Part shown: one piece after another, positions 27,501 through 36,499 of the stretch
Layout: the number at the start of each line of letters is the position of its first letter
How positions within the stretch are numbered: position 1 is the stretch's first letter
From: JAXLVB01 sp046329195
GTDB taxonomy: Bacteria; Bacteroidota; Bacteroidia; Cytophagales; Spirosomataceae
Assembly: GCA_046329195.1 (NCBI GenBank)
Contig: JAXLVB010000002.1
Location: 744,001 to 808,000, forward strand
Length of the DNA stretch: 64,000 bases
Direction: 5' to 3'
The notes under the pieces: generated by a model
The model's database searches: none
Seen by the model: only the letters and a program-made list of their open reading frames with translations
Told to the model about the DNA's origin: nothing
Program-made: the position numbers and the translations under genes

Positions 27501-30500
27501 AGCAATGGTACTTTTACAATAAAATGGCCTTCGGTTTCGAGGGTTTCTAAGGGTTTACGACTCAAATACTCATAGAGTTTCTTCAGGCTATCAAGCCCTT
27601 GTTTGTTTGATGTTTCGACAAAACTCTTGCGCTGCAAATTATTCTTTACAATCAAAAAGTCTCCATCAATATAGACGTCTATTCTGAGTGGATTTTCGTC
27701 GGTAATGATGTTATGTTTGATGGCGTTCTCAAACAGGTTTTGGAGCGTAACAGGCACGATTCCATCTCCTAAGTACTCTTCATCAATGTCAATATTAATC
27801 AGTAGGCCCTCTTCAAAGCGTGATTTTTGAAGTTCGATATAGTTTTTAACAAAATTTAATTCGTGTTCCAGAGTCACTGATTCTTTTTCTTTGTTCTGCA
27901 AAATATATCGATAAATCGCCGAAAGTTTCTGTAAAAACTTGGAAGCCTGACGAGGTTCGGTCAGAATCAGGCTATTGAGTGACGCCAAGCTGTTAAACAA
28001 AAAGTGGGGATTGAGGTGATTGATAAGGTTTTGGTACTGAATCTCGGTTTTGTCCTTAGCCAAGCGAGTAGATTGTAGCTGCAAATGATGAATTTTTTTG
28101 CGCTGGTCGGCACGGTATCGCATGAACGAACCTAATGTAAACAAGCTCAACAATGCACATAAGGCTTTAAACCATGTCGTTTTATAAAAAATTGTGTCAA
28201 TGTGTATGTACAGCCATTTTTCAGGCAAAGCCTTTCCATTGTTATCAATTGCTTTGACTTTAAATAGATAGTCACCACCTTCTATATTAGAATACCGAGC
28301 ATAATTTGAATTGTCGATATGCGTATCCTTTTGCCAATCTTTATCATAGCCTACCAATTGATAATAGTAATCGTAAAAGTTTGCATTGGGTAAGGACACC
28401 ACTCCATAAAAGATTGCAAATGAGTTTTCGTCCGTCTTAAACTTCACTTTCAAATTATTCATGTTGATGAATACAGTAGTGTCAGGGCTTCTAATCATAT
28501 TTAGGCATAATTGGTCGTTTGACGAAGGAGTTTTGTTGTCACTAAAATTTATTTGAATTGCCGATTGCCTGTTAAGAGATAGTATTTTGTTACTTTGCAT
28601 TTTAAAAAAAGCAATATTCCAATTATTATTTGCATCATAATTCATGTAGTTATAGGTTGAATTTTCACCTTTCTTTTCATTATAGATCACAACTTCATCT
28701 GCCATACTCATACAGATATTATCGTGGTCATCAATTATCATGGAAGTAATAAAATCTAAGTCTAAAACCGATTTAAAATCGTATGTTTTGGGGTTAAATT
28801 TGATTAAATCATAACTTGCAATCCAAATATTACCTTCTTTGTCTTCATCAAATCCTGTATAACCTACCTTGGTAAAATCTATGTCCTGTTTAGTTTTGAT
28901 AACTTCAAATCCTTTAATTTTTGGATTATATTTGGCCAAACCGCCCGAATGTATTGCTAACCAAAAATCACCCGATTTTGTAACTAATGACGCTGAAACT
29001 CCAACATCCCTAGTTTTATTAAGTTTTACTGCATTTCCATAAATGATAGGGTAGTCTGCCCATTTTTTTCTACGAAGGTGATAATTATACGCTACTGGGG
29101 CCATAAGCGATTTACTAAATACCCACACCGAATCTCCTAACCGTTTGGCATGAAAAACAAGCCCTCTCCCACCTTCTCTAATGGGTTTAGGAAGTTCAAC
29201 TTGGTAAAAATCATGCTTTTTCTTATTAAAAATATAAAATTCAAAGGGTTTAAAAAGAAGAATTTCATCTTCATACTCACTAGTTATACTTATAAAATCG
29301 TAGCCTTTGTTTCGGGTAAAAGAGGGCACATTCCATTCTTGAAAATAATTTGTTTTGGGTAAATAATGGCAAATCCGATTTTGTTGGGTTGTAAACCACC
29401 AGGTACTGTCTTTTTTGTCCTCAAAAAAATTAGTGAAACCATCCATTATTTTGTCTTTAAAAAGCGTCTTCGAAAAATCATAATAACTGAACGGCTGTTC
29501 ATTAGGATTGAGCACATCCACTCCTTTGATTGAGCTTAACCCATTGGAGGTAGCAAACCAAATTGTGCCATTTTTTTCTTGAATGATGCCATTGAATGTA
29601 TTAGATGGAAAAGATATTGTACTTCCTTTTTCATAATCAATCATAATCGTTTTGGTAAGTTTTGCATCAATATAGGCCAGTTGAGCGGGCTCATCTGTAC
29701 TTACCCAAATGTCATGGTTTGAATCAATAAAAATTTGGAAGCAATCCGAAATACGGTTTCCTTTCTTATCAACAGCCTTATATGTTTTAACAATTTTATG
29801 CTGACGAGTATCATACCAGCTAATCTCTTTTTGGCTGTTGTCAGAATACACTAACAGGTTATTGTCAATTGCCAAAGCACTTTTATTATTGGAGGTCAGG
29901 ATTGGGATTTTTTGAGGATTATTTTCTGCATGGTAGAAACGTTGCGTTTGAAAATCAAAGAAATTTAATTTGTCCGCACAGGCTACCCATAAGCCTCTCC
30001 GAAAGGGGTCTTCCAGTAACCCATGAATCAGAATTCGATTAAAGCTAATACTCTGACGATCCGAAGGGTTATTCCTAAAATTGGTAAGTTTATTGGTTTT
30101 TGTATCAAACTTATAAAGTCCCCCATCTCTGATTGTAAACCAAATGTCACCTTTAGAATCACAAATAATATTGCGACAAGCAAAATCGGGTTTATTTAAC
30201 TCCTCAATTCTTGTAAACTGGTTTGTCTTTCTATCAAAATAGCAAACCCCTTCGGTTGTTCCAACCCAAATTCTACCTTGCTTGTCTTCGGCAAGCGTCT
30301 CTATGTAGTTATTAATTAGGCTATTTTTATTGCCTCTTTCTTTTCGATAGGTGTAGTTAATGTAAGAATCATAACGTTTAAGCCCATTTACCGTGCCAAG
30401 CCACAAGTACCCCTGACTATCTTTGAGCATACACAGTATAATATTATCGAGTGCATTCCCATCCATTTTAAAGGATGTGAATGTGTAAGGAAAATGCTGA

Positions 30501-30634
30501 GAAATGCCCTTTGAACTCCAAAGTAAAAACAAAAAGGTAATCAGAAATGAGTTGTATGTGAATTTAGGTTTACTAATTTTCACTTGTAACTCATTTTTAT
30601 TCCCACCTAATTTATTCTCTATTTTTCCAGCCAT
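27497..30634 (-). CDS. propeller-type LytS sensor histidine kinase, first in operon
   Basis: 1045 residues. Anchor at about 31-46, propeller units beginning with GYLWLGTVNGLKRYDS and GRIWVGTTEGVCYF, a Y_Y_Y domain (NYARYSNIEGGDYLFKVKA), a membrane helix, and a LytS-type kinase domain with His877 in HLNPHFLFNSL. The C-terminal 171 residues align without gaps to both other kinases of the operon. The first 16 bases overlap the 3' end of the LytTR regulator gene, which suggests translational coupling of regulator and first sensor. Confidence 0.92.
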   Translation of the reverse strand: MAGKIENKLGGNKNELQVKISKPKFTYNSFLITFLFLLWSSKGISQHFPYTFTSFKMDGNALDNIILCMLKDSQGYLWLGTVNGLKRYDSYINYTYRKERGNKNSLINNYIETLAEDKQGRIWVGTTEGVCYFDRKTNQFTRIEELNKPDFACRNIICDSKGDIWFTIRDGGLYKFDTKTNKLTNFRNNPSDRQSISFNRILIHGLLEDPFRRGLWVACADKLNFFDFQTQRFYHAENNPQKIPILTSNNKSALAIDNNLLVYSDNSQKEISWYDTRQHKIVKTYKAVDKKGNRISDCFQIFIDSNHDIWVSTDEPAQLAYIDAKLTKTIMIDYEKGSTISFPSNTFNGIIQEKNGTIWFATSNGLSSIKGVDVLNPNEQPFSYYDFSKTLFKDKIMDGFTNFFEDKKDSTWWFTTQQNRICHYLPKTNYFQEWNVPSFTRNKGYDFISITSEYEDEILLFKPFEFYIFNKKKHDFYQVELPKPIREGGRGLVFHAKRLGDSVWVFSKSLMAPVAYNYHLRRKKWADYPIIYGNAVKLNKTRDVGVSASLVTKSGDFWLAIHSGGLAKYNPKIKGFEVIKTKQDIDFTKVGYTGFDEDKEGNIWIASYDLIKFNPKTYDFKSVLDLDFITSMIIDDHDNICMSMADEVVIYNEKKGENSTYNYMNYDANNNWNIAFFKMQSNKILSLNRQSAIQINFSDNKTPSSNDQLCLNMIRSPDTTVFINMNNLKVKFKTDENSFAIFYGVVSLPNANFYDYYYQLVGYDKDWQKDTHIDNSNYARYSNIEGGDYLFKVKAIDNNGKALPEKWLYIHIDTIFYKTTWFKALCALLSLFTLGSFMRYRADQRKKIHHLQLQSTRLAKDKTEIQYQNLINHLNPHFLFNSLASLNSLILTEPRQASKFLQKLSAIYRYILQNKEKESVTLEHELNFVKNYIELQKSRFEEGLLINIDIDEEYLGDGIVPVTLQNLFENAIKHNIITDENPLRIDVYIDGDFLIVKNNLQRKSFVETSNKQGLDSLKKLYEYLSRKPLETLETEGHFIVKVPLL

Positions 30635-31392
30635 TTCTTAAAAATTGGAGCTTTTTGGCGGCTAATATCCACTTCTATTGCCTGATAAGGTTCTTTTAGC
30701 TTGAGTTTGAGTTTAGAGTTTTCGATACCCCACACTCGATTAATGGCATCAATATTCACGATAAACTGGCGATTGACTCGGTAAAATTTATCAGGGTCCA
30801 GCATGGTTTCGATTTCGTCCATTGTGTCGCCATCTACCACGTATTTTTCATTGGCTTTTGTATGGATAAACACCAAGGAATCGTAATTAAAAAAAGCAAC
30901 GTCGGAGGTCTTAATCGGCACCCAAGCATTGCGGTGGCTACACAAAAAATGCTCTTTGTAGGCCGGCTTCACCGAAGCTCCCGACTGCAACATTTCGACC
31001 AAGCGATTGATGTCTAATGGTGATTTTGACTGGCTTTTTGAAATATTCTTAGCCTTTTGAATGGCTTTTTCGAGGTCTTCGGGCTCTACGGGTTTCAGTA
31101 AATAGTCAATTCCATTGACTTTAAAAGCCTTGATGGCGTATTCGTTGTAGGAAGTAGTGAAAATAATGGGACAATTGAGCTGAAATTTTTCAAAAATTTC
31201 AAAACTCACACCATCAGCCAATTGAATATCTGCAAAAATCACATCTGGTTCAGCATTGTTGCCAAGCCAATTGAGCGCCGTTTTAACACTGGGCAGTACT
31301 TCCAAAATCTTCATAGTTGGCTCAATTTCAGCTATTTTGAAGATTAATTCTTTGGCTACTAATTTTTCGTCTTCGATGATGATAGCGTTCAT
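30619..31392 (-). CDS. LytTR-type response regulator
   Basis: 257 residues: a receiver domain (about 1-120) with Asp55 as phosphoacceptor (FADIQLADG), acidic pocket at EDE (7-9), Thr/Ser in FTTSYNEYAI and Lys in LLKPVE; and a C-terminal LytTR DNA-binding domain (about 150-255, KYVVDGDTMDEIETMLDPDKFYRVNRQFIVN). Such regulators bind direct repeats and are paired with LytS-type kinases. It is the first gene of an operon with three sensors and is the only regulator of this class in the window. A globin gene is divergent upstream. Confidence 0.95.
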   Translation of the reverse strand: MNAIIIEDEKLVAKELIFKIAEIEPTMKILEVLPSVKTALNWLGNNAEPDVIFADIQLADGVSFEIFEKFQLNCPIIFTTSYNEYAIKAFKVNGIDYLLKPVEPEDLEKAIQKAKNISKSQSKSPLDINRLVEMLQSGASVKPAYKEHFLCSHRNAWVPIKTSDVAFFNYDSLVFIHTKANEKYVVDGDTMDEIETMLDPDKFYRVNRQFIVNIDAINRVWGIENSKLKLKLKEPYQAIEVDISRQKAPIFKKWLEK

Positions 31393-31575
31393 GAGGAGTT
31401 TCCGTTAAAGGCACAATGGTTTGCAACAATATTCCCAAATCACGACTTGAATTGCAAAAAAAAAGCACTGAATAGTAGGAAAGACCGATTGAAGCGTCGA
31501 AAACGATAGTTGAATGGTTTTTACCCAAAAACTACAGTTTAAGCACCATTTTCGACCATTCAGTTTAATTTTTTT

Positions 31576-31605
31576 GTTAATATATAGAGGTTTTTTGAAT
31601 CTTTG
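31576..31605 (+). promoter_or_regulatory. possible promoter of the globin gene
   Basis: A TTTG ending at 31576 is followed, after 21 bases, by AATCTTTG (31598-31605), a one-mismatch match to TAnnTTTG. The start codon is at 31636. The same intergenic region must also hold the promoter of the divergent LytTR operon, for which I see no convincing match. Confidence 0.3.
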
Positions 31606-31635
31606 ACTCATCAACCACACCAACCTATTAATAGT

Positions 31636-32037
31636 ATGACGAATTATGAAATTGAACTTGTCAAACGAAGTTGGAAACGACTCGATGGAGTTGACCCCAT
31701 TTTGTTGGGGGATGTTTTTTACTCTCGGCTCTTTTTAGATAATCCTTCGTTGGAGAAAATGTTCAAAATCTCGAAGCAAGAGCAGGCCAAAAAATTAATT
31801 GACATGCTTGATACCATCATAAAACGGTTGGATAATTTGACGTCGCTTACCGATGAAATCAAAGCGATGGCGCAACGCCATGTGGGCTATGGGGTGAAAC
31901 CCAAACATTATTTACAAGTGGGTGAAGCGCTCATTTGGACCTTGAGTAATGGATTAGGAAAAGATTGGGACCAAGAAACCGAAAAGGCATGGCTCAATTG
32001 TTATACTCTACTGGCTAATGCAATGATAGAGGCTTAA
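31636..32037 (+). CDS. single-domain bacterial globin
   Basis: 133 residues from the ATG at 31636, chosen because the globin helix A starts at once (NYEIELVKRSWKRL); the earlier ATG adds an unrelated 11-residue tail. The FYSRLFLDNPSLEKMF segment, and His82 in RHVGYGVKPKHY as the proximal (F8) heme ligand, identify a hemoglobin of the flavohemoglobin-type globin family without a reductase domain. Likely roles are oxygen or nitric-oxide binding. It is divergent from the LytTR operon with about 243 bases between them. Confidence 0.88.
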   Translation: MTNYEIELVKRSWKRLDGVDPILLGDVFYSRLFLDNPSLEKMFKISKQEQAKKLIDMLDTIIKRLDNLTSLTDEIKAMAQRHVGYGVKPKHYLQVGEALIWTLSNGLGKDWDQETEKAWLNCYTLLANAMIEA

Positions 32038-32270
32038 GTTGTTCAATGAAACACAGTTTGGCCTTAAAGTTTCGCAAATCACTCACACAAGTCTCTAATG
32101 TGGGCATTTGACTTGGACGTATCATCAATGAACAATCAGGCGAAAGCAAAAATGACAATAAGAATCAACACATAAGATTCCGATGTAAATGGCGTTTGAT
32201 ACCGAGTAGGTTTTTTGGTCACAAAACCAAAAACAGAGAAAACGGAGAAAATTGCTTAAAAAATTTCAAA

Positions 32271-32962
32271 ATGAAATTTTTAACTTTTGATACTTATCCA
32301 GAATTAAAAATGTCCAAAGACTTAATATTGGATATTATGTCTTATGGCACCGTTTTAAACATGTTACTTATAGAAAAAGTCCAAATCTATTTTGATAAAA
32401 AAATCAAAATAAATACTCTACGGCTTTTCTTAAAGGAAAAAATAGAAGGTCAACATAATTTCGTATTTGATCCAATCTAGATGAAAACCCTAAAAAATCT
32501 CCAACCCAAGGTTTATTAATTTGTATTGTTGGTTTTGACGATATGAACTGGGGAGTAGTAGATGAACAAGAAAAAAAAAGATTTTTAATCTCAAAGTGGA
32601 TTATATTTTTCGAGAATATCCCACAAACTTATTTTTTAGTCAAGAAAGATACGATTATTAAAATTTTACAAAATCTTATCAATGAAAAATGGGAAGTAGT
32701 TATTGAAATACCCTCAAAGAAAATTAAATTTAATCAAAAAATTTACAGTTTTGAATTAAATATAAAACCTCAAAAAACAATTTTATCCTTAATAAGTGGT
32801 ATAGACAAAATTGAAATCGAAATTTTTCAAACTAATGAAATTTTATACAAAACTAATTTTAGTAAAGTTAGCCTAAAAGGAAATTTATTGACTTTAAAGC
32901 GGCAAATGTGGACTGAAAAGGAGGTACTTTTTGATATGACAACCAGGAAATTAATCATTTAG
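32271..32962 (+). pseudogene. orphan AT-rich gene split by a one-base deletion
   Basis: Two adjacent frames look like one former gene. The first starts at the ATG at 32271 and ends with FDPI-stop at 32480. The second frame is open upstream of its first ATG (32543), reading NLDENPKKSPTQGLL and IVGFDD into MNWGVVDEQ. Adding one A at the AA at 32474-32475 joins them as FDPNLDENPKK, giving a continuous 230-residue frame. The second frame also contains a stop just before this point, which pins the shift to about seven bases. No slippery heptamer is present. Base composition is much more AT-rich than the genome around. No family recognised; the setting suggests a decayed immunity-type gene. Confidence 0.6.
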
Positions 32963-33106
32963 ATTCCTCGATTCTCATCCAAAAAGCATTTCAGATATTG
33001 AGTACTTTACGATTAATAGTATTTCCAAAGTCTCTGTTTTCTACATTCTACCCAGTACAGTTGTTAGTGACAAAGCTTTCAAATAAATAAAATAAGTCTC
33101 AAAACT

Positions 33107-33460
33107 ATGAAGACGGGTCTCAATACTAAGATAAAGCAGTTACTTTCTCAAAAAGATTCAGATGAATTGCTTTTTAAGGACAAAATGCTCCAAATATCAA
33201 ATTGGAAGGAAATGCAGGAGATTGTTACGGAATTTGGGAATAATGGATGGAGCAGAAAGAAGTTATTTGATATATGTCAATATATCAATTTTAATGAGGA
33301 ACTTCGAGAAGAAGAATATGACGTATTTGCTGAAGTTATGGATGGATTAACTGGTTTTTGCAATGGAGTTTATTTTTTGCGCCTACCAAATGACCCTGTT
33401 AATGACAATGAATTTATAGAATATGTACGTTCTAATGTATGGCAAAATGAAAGTTGGTAA
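33107..33460 (+). CDS. small AT-rich orphan, immunity-like by context
   Basis: A 117-residue soluble protein, predicted mostly helical, acidic at the C-terminal half (FNEELREEEYDVFAEVMDGLTG). No signal peptide or membrane segment. I recognise no family. Its composition is AT-rich like its neighbours, and it sits between a broken orphan and an Imm26-like gene with its own spacing on each side. Small size, acidity and neighbourhood resemble immunity proteins of polymorphic toxin systems, but this is inference only. Confidence 0.6.
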   Translation: MKTGLNTKIKQLLSQKDSDELLFKDKMLQISNWKEMQEIVTEFGNNGWSRKKLFDICQYINFNEELREEEYDVFAEVMDGLTGFCNGVYFLRLPNDPVNDNEFIEYVRSNVWQNESW

Positions 33461-33678
33461 GAATTGGTTTCCTAAGCAAAGCTTTGTCTTTCGCTGAAGG
33501 TTATGACTTAGTGTAGTAAGGAGTTGCCCGAAAAGAATTATTCCTCAGTAGTTTACTATAGTTAGTAATAGGTGAAGCTGTGCCTACATCGGAATGAGTG
33601 GATTTTTTTATTCCCTTGATTCTAACTTACTCAATTACATGAATGTAAGTATTAGGTTTTTATGAAATAAAAAGTTAA

Positions 33679-34158
33679 ATGAAGAGACCAATAGTAAAAT
33701 CCGGATTAATTGTGAAAATCCCATTGTCTGAGGGCTATCATACATATGCTCGTATTTTAGATAAAAAGGATTTTGCATTTTATAAAATTAAGACAAAAAC
33801 AGAGGTGACTTTAGACGAAATTATTGCGTCTGAAATTATCTTTACTGGAATCGTTGAATTATGGGCAATCACGAAGTTACGTTGGGAAGTGTTAGGTTAT
33901 CGGGAATTAGAATCAAACATTCAGAATTGGCCAAAATATTTTATTCCTGATATTGTTGATAGAGAAAATTATCGAATTTTTGAGCAAGGCGGCATTCGAG
34001 ACTTTAATGTTACTAAAGAAGAATGTAATGGATTAGAATATGGTATCGTTTGGTCGCCAGAAGGTATGGAAGAAAGAATTAATGATTTTTTTGAAGGTCG
34101 CCAAAATGAACACATTAATTTCCTGAATAAATTTTATTATGCTCCCCCAGAAAGTTAA
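33679..34158 (+). CDS. Imm26-like immunity family protein
   Basis: A 159-residue soluble protein. The N-terminal pattern GLIVKIPLSEGYHTYARILDK, with a beta strand, proline/leucine/glycine turn and YARIL, is that of the Imm26 family of immunity proteins, which neutralise toxins of polymorphic or contact-dependent systems. No toxin gene lies in this window, so it is an orphan immunity gene here. It is AT-rich and directly follows two other AT-rich orphans, spaced 146 and 218 bases apart. The assignment rests on pattern recognition of one motif region and would need a profile search. Confidence 0.6.
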   Translation: MKRPIVKSGLIVKIPLSEGYHTYARILDKKDFAFYKIKTKTEVTLDEIIASEIIFTGIVELWAITKLRWEVLGYRELESNIQNWPKYFIPDIVDRENYRIFEQGGIRDFNVTKEECNGLEYGIVWSPEGMEERINDFFEGRQNEHINFLNKFYYAPPES

Positions 34159-34270
34159 GTTAAAATTAAGGGAAATAGTACTATTGCCCCCAATAGGCGG
34201 TGCCTGTGTCTGAACAAAAGAAAAATTTACTCCTTGATTCAGAGTAACGGCGTGATTAGAAAGACAACCC

Positions 34271-34639
34271 TTATTTAAAAGTCTCATCATCGTTCATAAG
34301 GACTACTTCCTCATCTGCCAATAACCGAGATTTGATGACAAATCGTAACCCTAGTGGGATTTCTAATGAAAAACTGGCTCCTCGGCCTTTCACTACGTCA
34401 AGGGTGAGGTGGGTATGTTTCCAGTATTCAAATTGGTCTTTGGCCATATAAAAGTCACAACCGTGAGCATTGCCCAACTTAACATCTGTTTCGTTGAGCA
34501 TTAATTCTCCTACTTGAAAACACATGGGAGCCGACCCATCACAACAACCTCCACTTTGATGAAACATCAAGGGCCCGTATTTGTCACGGAGTTGGTCTAT
34601 AACTTGTTCGGCGGCTGAAGTAATGGCAAGTCGGCTCAT
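34271..34639 (-). CDS. DUF779 protein, partner of aldehyde dehydrogenase
   Basis: 122 residues from the ATG at 34639; an earlier ATG at 34672 would start inside a palindromic repeat and is rejected. The sequence FHQSGGCCDGSAPMC, with three cysteines, and the NAHGCDFYMAKDQFEYWKHT segment identify DUF779. These proteins are regularly encoded next to aldehyde or alcohol dehydrogenases and may bind metal through the Cys/His residues; their role is unknown. It follows the aldehyde dehydrogenase gene in the same direction with about 120 bases between, a gap that contains the 34662-34684 hairpin. Confidence 0.88.
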   Translation of the reverse strand: MSRLAITSAAEQVIDQLRDKYGPLMFHQSGGCCDGSAPMCFQVGELMLNETDVKLGNAHGCDFYMAKDQFEYWKHTHLTLDVVKGRGASFSLEIPLGLRFVIKSRLLADEEVVLMNDDETFK

Positions 34640-34650
34640 GGATTTGTTAA

Positions 34651-34690
34651 CCTCACCCCAACCCCTCTCCATGTTGGAGAGGGGCTTAAG
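34651..34690. repeat. palindromic repeat CCCCTCTCC/GGAGAGGGG
   Basis: A perfect 9-bp stem, CCCCTCTCC (34662-34670) with GGAGAGGGG (34676-34684) and a 5-base loop, preceded by CCTCACCCCAA and followed by CTTAAG. This layout is typical of dispersed palindromic repeats in Bacteroidota. A degenerate copy lies at 37573-37630. It is between the aldehyde dehydrogenase and DUF779 genes and could also act as a weak attenuator. Confidence 0.65.
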
Positions 34691-34759
34691 TAGAGGAAGA
34701 AAATGTAATTTTCAGTCAATTCTAAACACAATCTAAAAACGGTTAACTGATAACCAGTC

Positions 34760-36283
34760 TCAGAAGAATCCAAGCTTATTTTTATCATACGAAATCAGCA
34801 TATTTTTGGCTTGACGATAGTGATTGAGCATCATTTTATGCGTTTCACGACCAATTCCTGATTTCTTATAGCCTCCAAATGGTGCGTGTGCGGGATAGGC
34901 ATGGTAGCAGTTTACCCACACACGACCAGCCTGAATAGCACGAGCCACTTGATACGCCTGATGCGTATCACGGGTCCACACGCCTGCACCTAATCCATAG
35001 AGTGTGTCGTTAGCAATGGCAATAGCCTCGGCTTCATCTTTGAAAGTAGTTACACACACCACTGGCCCAAAGATTTCTTCTTGGAAAATCCGCATTTTGT
35101 TATTGCCCTTAAATACCGTCGGCTTGATATAATAACCACCTTCTAAGCCTTCGTTGTAAGCCGTTCCGCCGCCGGTCAGCAGCTCGGCGCCTTCTTCTTT
35201 ACCCAGCTCAATATAATTCAAAATCTTTTCGTATTGGTCGTTTGAAGCTTGGGCACCCATCATAGTGGTGGGGTCAAGCGGGTGACCCAATTTGATGGCT
35301 TCTACCCGTTCAACAAATCGCTCAATGAAGGCATCAAAGATAGATTCTTCTACCAAAATCCGAGACGGACAAGTACAAACCTCGCCTTGGTTGAGGGCAA
35401 ACATGGTGGCACCTTCCAAGCATTTATCAAAAAATTCATCATCGGCATCCATGATGTTTTTGAAGAATATATTGGGCGATTTTCCACCTAATTCCAAGGT
35501 TACTGGAATGATGTTTTTAGAAGCGTATTGCATAATGAGCTGACCAGTAGTTGTTTCGCCCGTAAACGCAATTTTATTAATACGAGAACTTGATGCCAAA
35601 GGCTTACCTGCTTCTATACCAAAGCCATTGACGATATTAAGGACGCCCGCTGGCAGAAAATCCTGAATTAATTCGGCAAAAACCATGATGCCTACGGGCG
35701 TTTGTTCGGCAGGTTTTAGCACCACACAGTTACCAGCGGCAAGGGCAGGAGCCAATTTCCACGCTGCCATCAACAAAGGAAAATTCCAAGGGATAATTTG
35801 TCCAACTACCCCAAGAGGTTCATGCACAATGAGAGATAACGTGTTGCTGTCCAGTTCCGAAGCAGAACCTTCTTCGGCACGAATTACACCAGCAAAGTAC
35901 CTAAAATGGTCAATAGCCAAGGGTAAATCAGCTGCACGGGTTTCTCTAATTGGCTTGCCATTGTCCCAAGTTTCGATGCTGGCCAACAAGTCCAAATTCT
36001 TTTCCATCACGTCGGCAATCTTGAGCAAAATATTGCTTCGAGTGGTTACCGAAGTATTGTTCCAATGTGGAGCTACCGCCCAAGCGGCGTCTAGCGCTAA
36101 GTTGATGTCTTCTTCGGTTGAGCGTGCTACTTTTGTAAATACCTGACCATCAACGGGTGAGGTAGTCTCGAAATACTCGCCTCGGGTAGGTGCTACCCAT
36201 TTGCCCCCAATGAAGTTGTCGTAGTGCGATTTGAAAATTGGCTTATCTACCAATGTGCGTTGTTGTGCAATGACTGATGACAT
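34760..36283 (-). CDS. NAD-dependent aldehyde dehydrogenase (ExaC/AldB type)
   Basis: A 507-residue enzyme of the aldehyde dehydrogenase superfamily. Catalytic Cys303 (NQGEVCTCPSR), general base Glu264 (ELGGKSPN) and the NAD-binding WNFPLLMAAWK and GETTTGQ segments are all present. The double CTC and overall pattern place it with acetaldehyde-type dehydrogenases (ExaC/AldB/AcoD), which oxidise short aliphatic aldehydes to acids. DUF779 downstream is a known companion, and a divergent AraC-type gene is the likely regulator. Length is standard. Confidence 0.92.
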   Translation of the reverse strand: MSSVIAQQRTLVDKPIFKSHYDNFIGGKWVAPTRGEYFETTSPVDGQVFTKVARSTEEDINLALDAAWAVAPHWNNTSVTTRSNILLKIADVMEKNLDLLASIETWDNGKPIRETRAADLPLAIDHFRYFAGVIRAEEGSASELDSNTLSLIVHEPLGVVGQIIPWNFPLLMAAWKLAPALAAGNCVVLKPAEQTPVGIMVFAELIQDFLPAGVLNIVNGFGIEAGKPLASSSRINKIAFTGETTTGQLIMQYASKNIIPVTLELGGKSPNIFFKNIMDADDEFFDKCLEGATMFALNQGEVCTCPSRILVEESIFDAFIERFVERVEAIKLGHPLDPTTMMGAQASNDQYEKILNYIELGKEEGAELLTGGGTAYNEGLEGGYYIKPTVFKGNNKMRIFQEEIFGPVVCVTTFKDEAEAIAIANDTLYGLGAGVWTRDTHQAYQVARAIQAGRVWVNCYHAYPAHAPFGGYKKSGIGRETHKMMLNHYRQAKNMLISYDKNKLGFF

Positions 36284-36499
36284 GTTTAAAAAGGTTTTGA
36301 ATGAAAAATTAATTTATCACAAAACAACCTTCAAAAAATCATATCGAATTGCACAATCCTGCTCCAGAATTTTACTTTTCTATCAAGTAATTGCACTTTT
36401 CTGCTACAAGTTGAACAATTCTATCAAAACCATCCATTTTTCTAGTAACTTTCAGAAGTGGTTTGTCACATAATCCGTTTATCACAAAATGTATCGGTC

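Noticed and set aside
32038..32180. Short minus-strand frame after the globin (MIRPSQMPTLETCVSDL...)
   Set aside because: About 36 codons, overlaps the globin 3' end, no promoter and no family recognised; too weak to call.
32466..32480. Programmed ribosomal frameshift joining the two orphan frames
   Set aside because: No slippery heptamer, stimulatory stem or internal Shine-Dalgarno sequence is seen, so a simple base deletion is more likely.
34640..34672. Upstream start for DUF779
   Set aside because: It lies within the CCCCTCTCC hairpin repeat and adds 11 residues absent from the family pattern.
35685..36146. 153-codon frame antisense to aldehyde dehydrogenase
   Set aside because: The opposite strand carries an aldehyde dehydrogenase with all catalytic residues; the antisense product is low in complexity and has no domain.
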